Shown here in pieces: positions 10,447-19,200 of a DNA stretch of 64,000 nucleotides. Every line of letters starts with the position of its first letter. Position 1 is the first letter of the stretch. The stretch covers positions 2,490,676-2,554,675 of the forward strand of contig NZ_JAMQPR010000001.1 in the NCBI RefSeq assembly GCF_026151345.1, given 5' to 3'. This stretch comes from Leptospira paudalimensis (GTDB lineage Bacteria > Spirochaetota > Leptospiria > Leptospirales > Leptospiraceae). The translations under genes and the position numbers were made by a program. The notes below the pieces were generated by a model. The model saw nothing but the letters and a program-made list of their open reading frames with translations, ran no database searches and was not told the origin of the DNA.

Positions 10447-11784
10447 ATGATTTACCGACTCTATCGTTCGTTTCTTGCCTTGTCCATCATTTCCTGTGCC
10501 CTTTCTGTTTCTCTAAGCCAACTTTTCTTATTGTTATCTTTTGTTTTTTTCCTTTTCCTCGACGAAAAACCCAAACTCTCAAGCCAAATTGTCAAAATTC
10601 TTTTTATTTTTTACCTCTGGCAAATTGTAACGGTTTTGTATCATTTCGCAGGTGATGGCTTTGATGTCACTTCCATCAAACATGCATTCCGCGATGAAAT
10701 GAAAGATATCTTTTTAGTAACTGCTTTTGTATCAGTGCAAGGAATCAAAAAGGAAGATAAGACTTATTTATATAAATCATTCTTTATCTTTTCGACTCTA
10801 ATTGTAATCTCTGGATTTATATCTATCTTTTCGATGACTCGTTTATCTAGGCTTATCTCTGATTTGTACAAAACATCTAGTTCCTGGCCATACCAACACC
10901 ATTATGGTAACATTGGAAAACTAAATATTTATCTTCCCATTGGGCTCATGAATACGCATTTGACTTTTGGTGGACTGCTCGCATTTATTTTCCCAGGTTT
11001 TATATTTCGTTTATACGATTCTTGGTACAATAAATCCTCAAAAACCAAAATCACCATCGATGCTGTATTACTTCTTCTTGTCTCCATTGTCTTTTTATTT
11101 AATAATGCAAGATCATCTTTATTCGGAGCATTCGTGAGTGTTCTGTTTGGAATTTATATCCTTATTTTTGTCGACAAAGACATTTCCAAAAAAGTAATCA
11201 AACGAACCAGTTTCGCTATTTTTGCTTTTTTGATTCTACTCTTGATCGGATACCTAAGTACGAATGCCGTCAAACGAGTTGTAGATCCATTGTTTGGTGG
11301 AGAAAAACATACGGATTCAGGTAGAACATTTATTTGGGATTCAACGTTTCCACTGATTGAGGCAAATCCTGTTTTTGGGATTGGGTCAGGAAACTACCAA
11401 AAAGAAATCGAAGTTTCTAGGAAAACGAAAGAAAAAGAAAACCGAGAACTCGCTTTTTTTTATGAAGTAACACAAAGAGGCCATGCACATAACGATTACT
11501 TCCATTTAACAGCTGTATTTGGATTTCCACAAACTGTTTTCTATTTAGTCTTATTTGGCTGTATTTTATACACTCTTTTGAATCAAAATATACCAAAACA
11601 CATTCGATTTATGACCTATGGACTTGTTGGTTTTTTCTTTTCTGGTTTATTACAATGTTACTTCCAAGATGATGAAGTTCTGATTGTATTTTATTTTTTA
11701 CTTGGATATCTAAACTTATACGCAGAAGAAAATTTGAATTTATTACAATCGATAGGAAATAAGGAAAGTAGGACCAATACATGA
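10447..11784 (+). CDS. O-antigen ligase/polymerase family membrane protein
   Basis: This 445-residue (from ATG 10447) polytopic inner-membrane protein has about ten to twelve helices. The large periplasmic loop holds DSGRTFIWDST, NPVFGIGSGNYQ and RGHAHNDYFHL, the conserved loop of the Wzy_C/WaaL O-antigen ligase superfamily. It probably joins or polymerises surface glycan on a lipid carrier. The frame is open upstream to 10240, but that would run through the divergent glycosyltransferase start, so the ATG preceding the first hydrophobic helix is chosen. Its stop overlaps the GH5 gene start by 4 nt. Confidence 0.85.
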   Translation: MIYRLYRSFLALSIISCALSVSLSQLFLLLSFVFFLFLDEKPKLSSQIVKILFIFYLWQIVTVLYHFAGDGFDVTSIKHAFRDEMKDIFLVTAFVSVQGIKKEDKTYLYKSFFIFSTLIVISGFISIFSMTRLSRLISDLYKTSSSWPYQHHYGNIGKLNIYLPIGLMNTHLTFGGLLAFIFPGFIFRLYDSWYNKSSKTKITIDAVLLLLVSIVFLFNNARSSLFGAFVSVLFGIYILIFVDKDISKKVIKRTSFAIFAFLILLLIGYLSTNAVKRVVDPLFGGEKHTDSGRTFIWDSTFPLIEANPVFGIGSGNYQKEIEVSRKTKEKENRELAFFYEVTQRGHAHNDYFHLTAVFGFPQTVFYLVLFGCILYTLLNQNIPKHIRFMTYGLVGFFFSGLLQCYFQDDEVLIVFYFLLGYLNLYAEENLNLLQSIGNKESRTNT

Positions 11785-13757
11785 CATTAAAAAAATTATC
11801 TCCAAAAGGTGAATGGTTTGTTGATGAGTTCGGAAGTAAAGTAATCCTTCGTGGTGTAAACTTAGGTGGTGATACGAAAGTTCCCTACCCAAATGGTGGA
11901 ACTCAATTTCCAACAGATTTTTCAGATCATAAAGAAGTAAGTTTTATAGGTAGACCTTTCCCTTTGGAAGAAGCAGATATCCATTTTACTAGATTAAAAT
12001 TATGGGGATTTAATGCCTTACGCCTCTTAACCACATGGGAAGCAGTGGAACACAAAGGCCCAAACCAATATGATGAAGCTTACTTAGATTATTTTACAGA
12101 GATTGTTCGTTTAGCGGGTGAATACGGATTTTATGTTTTTATTGATTTTCACCAAGATGTTTGGTCAAGAATGACTGGTGGAGATGGTGCTCCCGGTTGG
12201 ATCTTTGAAAAACTAGGAATTGATTACAAAAAACTATCGGAAGCGGATGCGGCAATTGTAATGCAACGCGCGTATGATTATTCCAATCCAGGCATTCGAC
12301 AAGAAAATAATTATCCAACTATGTGTTGGTCGCAAAATTACCGTTATGCTGGGAATGGGATTTTGTGGACTTTATTTTTTGGAGGAAGGGATTTTGCTCC
12401 CAATTTCCTCATCGATGGGAAAAATGTCCAAGATTACTTACAAGACCACTATCTTGGATGTATGAAACAAATCGCAGAACGAGTGAAACAGTTTGATTTT
12501 GTTTTGGGTTTTGATTCTTTAAATGAACCTGGTAAGGGTTTTATCGGTCGTGCCATGAATGATCGCGGGTTAATCAATAAGGAAGAAGACCCATCCAAAC
12601 CAGGACTTGCTTGGTCTCCTATTGATGCATTGTTCTCATCTCATGGACATTCCATTGATTTGCCTTACCTGACTCTTAAAGTTTGGAAAGGTGGTTTTGT
12701 ACCTACAAAAACAGTTACCGTTAACCAAAACCAAAATTCGATTTGGTTACCAGAATCACCAGGGGATCCTTTCCAATTAGAAGGAGCTTATACCATCACT
12801 AAAGATGGAACCCCTTTCATCGAAAAAAATGATTTTTTCCAAAAGGTGAATGGTAAAGAAATTGATTTTGATAGAGACTATCTGATTCCATTTATGCGAA
12901 CTGTTGGGAAAACGATTCAAGCCATTCGGAATGATTGGATGGTCTTCATTGAAAGAGAAGCTTCCGATGCATTCACTCATCCACACTTAAATGGAGAAGT
13001 TCCTAAACTTTCAGTGAACGCTGCACATTGGTATGATATTCTCACACTTTTATTCAAAACGTTTTTGTATCCAATCGCAATTGATACACTTACCAAACGA
13101 CCTGTTTTTGGAAAGTCAGGGATTGAGGCCATGTATGTACGGCAACTAACAAGAATTAAAAATACTGCTGATTCCGTTCCAGGTAAAATTCCAAGTCTTG
13201 TAGGCGAATTTGGAATCCCCTTTGATTTGCAAGGTGGCAAAGCCTACAAGGAATGGAAAAAAGGAAATCACTCTCCTAAAATCTGGAAACGCCATGTCAT
13301 GGCATTGGATGCAATGTACAATGCAATGGACAAACTATTTTTATCAAACACACTCTGGAACTATACTGCCTCCAATCAGAATGATTTGATGGTAGGTGAT
13401 GGTTGGAACCAAGAAGATCTAAGTATATTCTCTCTGGATCAGATCATCCCTGGCTCAGACCCAGATGTCTATGGTGGAGGTGGAAGGGCCATCGAAGGAT
13501 TTTGTCGACCTTATGCCGCAAGAATCCAAGGGACTCCAACCAAGATGGAATACAAATTAGATGCAAGAGAATTCATTTTAGAATGGGATTCAGATGTTTC
13601 CTTAAAAAATCCAACTTTGATCAAAATACCTAGATTCGTTTACCCAAATGGCGTACACCTTGTACTTTCCAATGCGGAAAAAATTTCCGAAACAAATGGA
13701 GAATTAACAGTCAAAGGAAATGGAGGGAAATCCTCGGTTATTGTTAGGCCATTATGA
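11781..13757 (+). CDS. Glycoside hydrolase family 5, endoglycoceramidase/steryl-glucosidase-like
   Basis: This 658-residue GH5 enzyme has a TIM-barrel catalytic domain (about residues 10-480) and a C-terminal beta-sandwich. Visible motifs are ILRGVNLGGD, NALRLLTTWEAVE, VFIDFHQDVWSRMTGGDGAP, the acid/base Glu in FDSLNEPGKG (about residue 248), and a candidate nucleophile Glu in SLVGEFGIPFD (about residue 475). The barrel interrupted by long loops resembles endoglycoceramidases and the fungal steryl-beta-glucosidases of GH5, which act on glycolipids, rather than cellulases. No signal peptide is seen, so it may act on cytoplasmic glycolipid. It overlaps both neighbours by 4 nt, so O-antigen ligase, glycosidase and cyclase should be co-expressed. 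Confidence 0.85.
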   Translation: MTLKKLSPKGEWFVDEFGSKVILRGVNLGGDTKVPYPNGGTQFPTDFSDHKEVSFIGRPFPLEEADIHFTRLKLWGFNALRLLTTWEAVEHKGPNQYDEAYLDYFTEIVRLAGEYGFYVFIDFHQDVWSRMTGGDGAPGWIFEKLGIDYKKLSEADAAIVMQRAYDYSNPGIRQENNYPTMCWSQNYRYAGNGILWTLFFGGRDFAPNFLIDGKNVQDYLQDHYLGCMKQIAERVKQFDFVLGFDSLNEPGKGFIGRAMNDRGLINKEEDPSKPGLAWSPIDALFSSHGHSIDLPYLTLKVWKGGFVPTKTVTVNQNQNSIWLPESPGDPFQLEGAYTITKDGTPFIEKNDFFQKVNGKEIDFDRDYLIPFMRTVGKTIQAIRNDWMVFIEREASDAFTHPHLNGEVPKLSVNAAHWYDILTLLFKTFLYPIAIDTLTKRPVFGKSGIEAMYVRQLTRIKNTADSVPGKIPSLVGEFGIPFDLQGGKAYKEWKKGNHSPKIWKRHVMALDAMYNAMDKLFLSNTLWNYTASNQNDLMVGDGWNQEDLSIFSLDQIIPGSDPDVYGGGGRAIEGFCRPYAARIQGTPTKMEYKLDAREFILEWDSDVSLKNPTLIKIPRFVYPNGVHLVLSNAEKISETNGELTVKGNGGKSSVIVRPL

Positions 13758-15610
13758 TTGATTTAAATACCATCCTTCAAAAATACACATGGGAAGATTC
13801 GTGGAAATCAAAAGGGAAACCGATTGATTGTCTCTGGGAATTTGATTTGTCCGTGACGAGAGAAGAAATTTGGCCATATCTCATTGATACCTCATCTTTT
13901 AACAAACGGATCGGTCTCCCAAAATTTCAATATGTAGAAAAGGATGGTAAACTCATAGGGAAAACGAAACAAGCTGGTTTTCAACTTGAATGGGAAGAAG
14001 TTCCTTGGGAATGGGAATACCTAAAAGAATTAGGAAATGCTAGAATTTATTCACGAGGATTTGCACATTACATTCGAACCAAAATCATTGTAGAACCGTT
14101 AGGTGAGTCTCGCTCGAAAGTTTACGTATACTTAGGCGCGATACCTAGAAATTTTTTCACTCGAAAGATCTTAAACATTGCTTTACCAAGACTTAAGGAA
14201 TCCTTCCAAAATGGATTCCAACAACTAGAAACTGAAATCAAACGTGGAAAGCCAAAATTCAATTTGAACTCATCGAAGGAAAAAACGTTCATTCCTGATG
14301 CCCAATGGATTCACCCCGAAAAATTAGAAAAACAAATTCCTATCTTAATCCAAAAGGGAATTTCGAAAGATACAATCTCTAAGGTATTCGAATGGATCAA
14401 ATTATCATCTGATAATGATTTAGATCGAATCCGGATCAAACAAGTTTGTCGTATCCTAGACCTCGATCCAGACGAAGTCCTTTATTTATTTTTACAAGGA
14501 TGCAGACTCGGTATTTTTACTTTAAGTTGGGATATTGTATGTCCACATTGCAGAGGTGTTAGAACTTCTCTCACAAAATTGGGTGATATGCCAGCAAAAG
14601 ACCAATGTGACGTTTGTGAGATTGATTTTGATACAACTGGTGTCAACTCAATTGAAGTTACCTTTCATATCCATCCAAGTGTTCGTATAGTAGAAAAACA
14701 AATTTATTGTGCTGCAGAACCTGCAACCAAACAACATATTTTACTGACTAAAAGAATTGGAGCGAGGAAATCATTTTCTTCCAGTCTACTCATTGGTTCC
14801 GGTGTGTATCGATTACGTAAAAAAGGTGAAAAAAAATACAGGTTAGTAGATTCCAAACAATCCTACCAACAAACAGATATTCTATGGTTGCCAGAGACAA
14901 ACGAAGAGGAAATCAAAGTTAGTCCGAAACCAAACTTAGTGTTTGAAAATGAATCCGAACATGATGTTACGATTGTCCTAGAAGAAAGAAGTGAAGACCA
15001 ATTTAGTTTACGTCCAACCGAGATATTTGATTACCAAGAATTTCGTGATTTATTTTCAGAAGAAGCAATTGCCACCAATTTACAATTAGATATCGGAATT
15101 AAAACCATCCTGTTTACCGATATCGTTGGTTCTACTAAGTTCTATGAAACCGAAGGAGATCACGGTGCATTTTTGCAAGTTCGAGAACATTTTATCAAAA
15201 CCAATCAAATCATTCAAAATTTCAGAGGTGTAGTTGTTAAAACCATTGGTGATGCAGTGATGGCAAGTTTTTCATCGCCTCTCCAAGCATTAAAAGCAGC
15301 GAAGGAGATGCAAGAATGGTTTCATCCAGAAAACAAACATACTCCTGTTCGCATTCGGATTTCCATTCATACTGGGAATTGTTTGGCAGTAAATTTAAAT
15401 AGCAATATAGATTATTTCGGAAATACGGTCAACTACACCGCAAAACTGCAGTCAGTTGCAAATTCTGGAGAAATATCCTTCAGCGAAACTATTTTCAGGG
15501 ACAAAGAGATTAGGGACTACCTTCGCCAAGGTGAAATCAAACTAAAGAAAGTGGAATTCCCCCTTCCCTGGGCCAATCGTACAGACTTCGTGTATGTCTG
15601 GAAAGTGTGA
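13754..15610 (+). CDS. Class III nucleotide cyclase with N-terminal SRPBCC-like and DUF5939-like domains
   Basis: This 618-residue protein has three parts. Residues ~25-175 look like an SRPBCC/START-type lipid- or ligand-binding domain (WEFDLSVTREEIWPYLID). Residues ~180-430 include a Cys pair cluster (CPHCRG and CDVCEID), resembling the DUF5939 region of some cyclases and possibly binding zinc. Residues ~448-618 are a class III cyclase domain. Metal-binding Asp456 (LFTDIVGST) and Asp500 (TIGDAVMA) are present, as are Lys496 and Asp553, the adenine-selecting pair; the transition-state Arg position is Lys564 (VNYTAKLQ). Adenylate cyclase activity regulated by a lipophilic ligand is inferred. 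The ATG overlaps the GH5 stop by 4 nt. Confidence 0.82.
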   Translation: MIDLNTILQKYTWEDSWKSKGKPIDCLWEFDLSVTREEIWPYLIDTSSFNKRIGLPKFQYVEKDGKLIGKTKQAGFQLEWEEVPWEWEYLKELGNARIYSRGFAHYIRTKIIVEPLGESRSKVYVYLGAIPRNFFTRKILNIALPRLKESFQNGFQQLETEIKRGKPKFNLNSSKEKTFIPDAQWIHPEKLEKQIPILIQKGISKDTISKVFEWIKLSSDNDLDRIRIKQVCRILDLDPDEVLYLFLQGCRLGIFTLSWDIVCPHCRGVRTSLTKLGDMPAKDQCDVCEIDFDTTGVNSIEVTFHIHPSVRIVEKQIYCAAEPATKQHILLTKRIGARKSFSSSLLIGSGVYRLRKKGEKKYRLVDSKQSYQQTDILWLPETNEEEIKVSPKPNLVFENESEHDVTIVLEERSEDQFSLRPTEIFDYQEFRDLFSEEAIATNLQLDIGIKTILFTDIVGSTKFYETEGDHGAFLQVREHFIKTNQIIQNFRGVVVKTIGDAVMASFSSPLQALKAAKEMQEWFHPENKHTPVRIRISIHTGNCLAVNLNSNIDYFGNTVNYTAKLQSVANSGEISFSETIFRDKEIRDYLRQGEIKLKKVEFPLPWANRTDFVYVWKV

Positions 15611-15613
15611 GGA

Positions 15614-16264
15614 TCAACGTTTCTCTGGGATTGGTGGTACTTTGGTGGATATAAAACCATTGGTAATTTGAGGCTTATCATTAATCACTTTTATAAGCGT
15701 AATCTCTTTGTACTTATTTCCCGTACTTTCATCTTCTCTTATGAAGTCTCCATTTTCCAAAGTTAGTGTTAAGATATAATCTCTAATATTTGTATCATAT
15801 CCCGCATAACAACTAATGTTCACTATTGACAACTCAATTTTTTCACAAAATTTATCTTCACAGGAATGTTGATAATACCATTGGTCATTTCTACGTTGTA
15901 ATTTTCCATGTCCGGACAAGTCGTCTGGGACACGATCGGGACCTCCTCGCAATACTCTTATATTTCCAAATTGATCGATGAGATAGCGAAACGACTGTAT
16001 ATCGCTACTATACCAATCTCCATTATAAAAAATTTTATCTAATCTAGATTTCTTTAAAAATTCCATATATTGATAACATAGTAAATTTTCTTTTGTTTGG
16101 ATACATCCATCTGCAATATTTTGAAATGGAGTCTTTTTGATACATCCTTTCTCTAGTTCCATATAAAATGGGTTATCCTTTTCAACTTCCAATTCTACTT
16201 TTTCCTTACATTGCAGAATGAAAAATAGAAGTACTATTAAAATAATTCTAGTTCGAACTTTCAT
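15614..16264 (-). CDS. Lipoprotein overlapping the giant-protein gene; candidate immunity protein
   Basis: I recognise no family. This 216-residue protein has a basic start, a hydrophobic core and the lipobox-like FILQC at Cys19, predicting a lipidated periplasmic protein. The mature part has several cysteines (KGCIKK, DGCIQT, LLCYQY, HSCEDKFCEK, ISCYAG), suggesting disulfides. Its ATG lies 17 nt inside the 3' end of the 1963-codon gene, so translation is probably coupled. By analogy with toxin-immunity pairs in which a periplasmic lipoprotein neutralises a peptidoglycan-cleaving toxin, it could protect against the giant protein's NlpC/P60-like domain. That role is inference; it might equally be a structural partner. 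Confidence 0.7.
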   Translation of the reverse strand: MKVRTRIILIVLLFFILQCKEKVELEVEKDNPFYMELEKGCIKKTPFQNIADGCIQTKENLLCYQYMEFLKKSRLDKIFYNGDWYSSDIQSFRYLIDQFGNIRVLRGGPDRVPDDLSGHGKLQRRNDQWYYQHSCEDKFCEKIELSIVNISCYAGYDTNIRDYILTLTLENGDFIREDESTGNKYKEITLIKVINDKPQITNGFISTKVPPIPEKR

Positions 16265-19200
16265 ACAATTCTCGTGTTTGTGGCTTTAATTCATAAAATT
16301 CAGATCGGGTTAAGTAATCGGATTCAATATTGGGAAGTTTTAAATTTTTCATTTTTAATTTTATTTCACTAGCAGAATAATTTTCTCGCAATAACTTACT
16401 ATGATATATTTCTCGAATCCTTGCATTCGTTTCTGCTCTAATCCAACGATTTTGTACGCCTTTTCCCCCGGCTGATTCCGAGATCAGGTATTCCGTCACA
16501 CCTAACGTAGGATTGATTTTTTTTCCGATGATGATATAGATATGATCTGATTTCATCGCATCTCGATTTGTTCCTTCAACTGTTTCCATTTTCCTCGTGA
16601 TTCCAATGGTACCAACCTTTAGATCTGGGATGACACCTTTCGCCTTATGAGCTATCAATTCACTTTCCGTTGTGAGTCTTTCTGAAACTAATTTCGTAAA
16701 ACTACCAGCTTGTCGGAAGTATTCCACTCCATTTTTGTGAACAAAACCAGCCTTAAATTCAGAAGCCATACGTTCCATTTCTTCGGGTGTTAAGTATACA
16801 TCTGAATTTAAATTGGCAAAATTCCCTTTCTCTGTTAATCCCGCACCAAATAACACGGCACCTATGTATCGGATACAATCTGTCTCCGAAATTTTGCGAA
16901 ATCCATTTTCATCTACCGTGTTTACAGCTGATGCAACTTCTTTTCCATCAATTAATTGGGATTGTTTGTATTTTATTTTGCTCATGAGGTTATCACCAAG
17001 GAGTTTGGCAACATTAGCGCAATGTAGGGATACAAGTTCATTCGTAGAAAGGTCGACATCTTCTGAATATTTAGAGATTTCATCCCCCAAACGTTTTACA
17101 TAAGCATCTATTGTTTCCTTCTTTGGATCAAATGTAGCGTTTACCTTCGAAAGTGCATCACTGGAACTCACGTATTCCACGACCTCGGATCCTATGGGAC
17201 GAACTGAACGAGATTCGCGTAACCGTTTGTATTCATTAAGGGACCTTTCCACTGCCTTAGACATGGGAACATCTTTTCCACCACGTTTTACTTTGATTTT
17301 CGCTTCAATTTCAGTGATATCCACTCCAGCTTGTTTCAATTCATAAAGTTTTTTTTCTGTATCTAACCTCGAGTCTTTCTGATAATCATCAATGATACTT
17401 GTTTTTAATTTGGAAATACGATCAGTTTCTTTTGCCGATAATGGTTCTTTTGTATTTCTAACATTCTCTTTAGTCTGATCAGGAGTGAACGAATCAGCAT
17501 ACCTACTAACAGATTCACCAAACCAAAAAAGTCCCTTTTGGATCGGGTCAGTCAAACGACTAAAAATAGAACGATCAGAATTGGCTTCAAATTTCATTTT
17601 GCCCATATCAGATCCAACTTGAAGGAAACTACTGCCTCCACTCATTCTATTTCGAAGTAAATTGAATGCTCCAAATCCACCTAACAATAAACTGCCGAAC
17701 ATCCCAATCTGTCCTGCTATATCAGAGAGAGGACTATCTCCTTCATTTTCAATCACATTCCCATTTTGATCGGTAACATCACTGGTATCTTGCGCCATAT
17801 TGATATTTTGATTGGCAAAGTTAAATTCCTCAAGTTGGAATCCATCTTTCGAATTGGTTCCAATACTGACTCCCTGTAAAGTTGAAGTATACGAAATTTC
17901 ATTTGGATCTATATTAGATATGACTCCGAGTTTTGAGTTTGGCTCTGTATATCCGACACTACCACTGAGTCCCGATCCCTTTAGATCATACATCAAAGAA
18001 AAATTCCAATTTTTCCTTGGGCCTTCACCTGAAGGGTTATAATTGAGACCAATTTTATAACTTTGATTCGATGTAAGCTCTGTCGCAAATTGTAGCTCTT
18101 TTGCGATTGCTTGTGAAAACTGTAAGGAGGAATTTCCTTTTTCAGCTATCGAATAACTTACATTATTGATTGAATTACCAATTCCAACACTTCCACCCCA
18201 TCCATTTTGTTCCGAATATGTGACACCAACACCAGGCATCATACCTTTGAAAATACCTGTTTGGAACTTTCCAAATGAATTTGTCAGACCTAACAAAGAA
18301 CCATTGGCAAATCCGGCAACTGCACCTTTCGTCCCTTCCTGACTACCAGCTGCTGTTTGTAAGATTGTCGTAGTGACCACTTGCCCCACTCTTGCCGTTG
18401 CGGGTATGACTCCCTTTGTCAAAACATTTGCAAATTTTCCAACTTTCGTAAGTGCTGAATTGGCACTGCTCCAAACTCCACTTGCACCTAAGGTGATAGC
18501 CAAAGAAGCTGAATTAATAACCGTTTGTCGAACAGCAGTATTTTGCGCTTTTTCTTCCGATTTTTTCTTCTGGTATTTTCCATACACTCCGTCGAGTGAT
18601 TGTCTCACAAATGATTCATCAATCCCATATTCTTTTGCTAATTCTTTTGCTAACAATGATTTTCCAAATTCTGTCACCACAGCATTATTATCATTTAGAT
18701 CAACATTAGAACTTTGGTGTTTTGTCCAATTGGCTTGTAAACCGAATGTCTGCAAAGTATAACCATAGTTAGCTAATGAATCAGAAGTCTGGTCTAAATT
18801 TCTTGCATTGGCAAATCGGTGGGCATCTGACATTAGATTGTAAATTTGGTCATCAGGGATACCAATAGCAACAACCGCTGTTTTGAGAATCCCTCCAATT
18901 GCTCCCGTGATTTGTGATCCGATATCTGAAATGATATCATTTGACATCGCTTTATCAGCTTTTTTTGCTTTCTGTTGCCCACGGATGTCTCCGATAAGTT
19001 TTGCAATAGTCTCCGTTGGTAAACCTGATGCTCGTGCAAGAGAAAGTGATACACTAGATTCTATAATTTGTTCTTCGTTTTTTTTGATTTCTTCCAGTCT
19101 TGTATTTGATCCTGAAATTTGTTGGTTTAATTTTTGATAATTTTTATCACCTATGAATTGTTTCGTTAGTGCCATAACACCCGATAAGGCTAAATTTATA

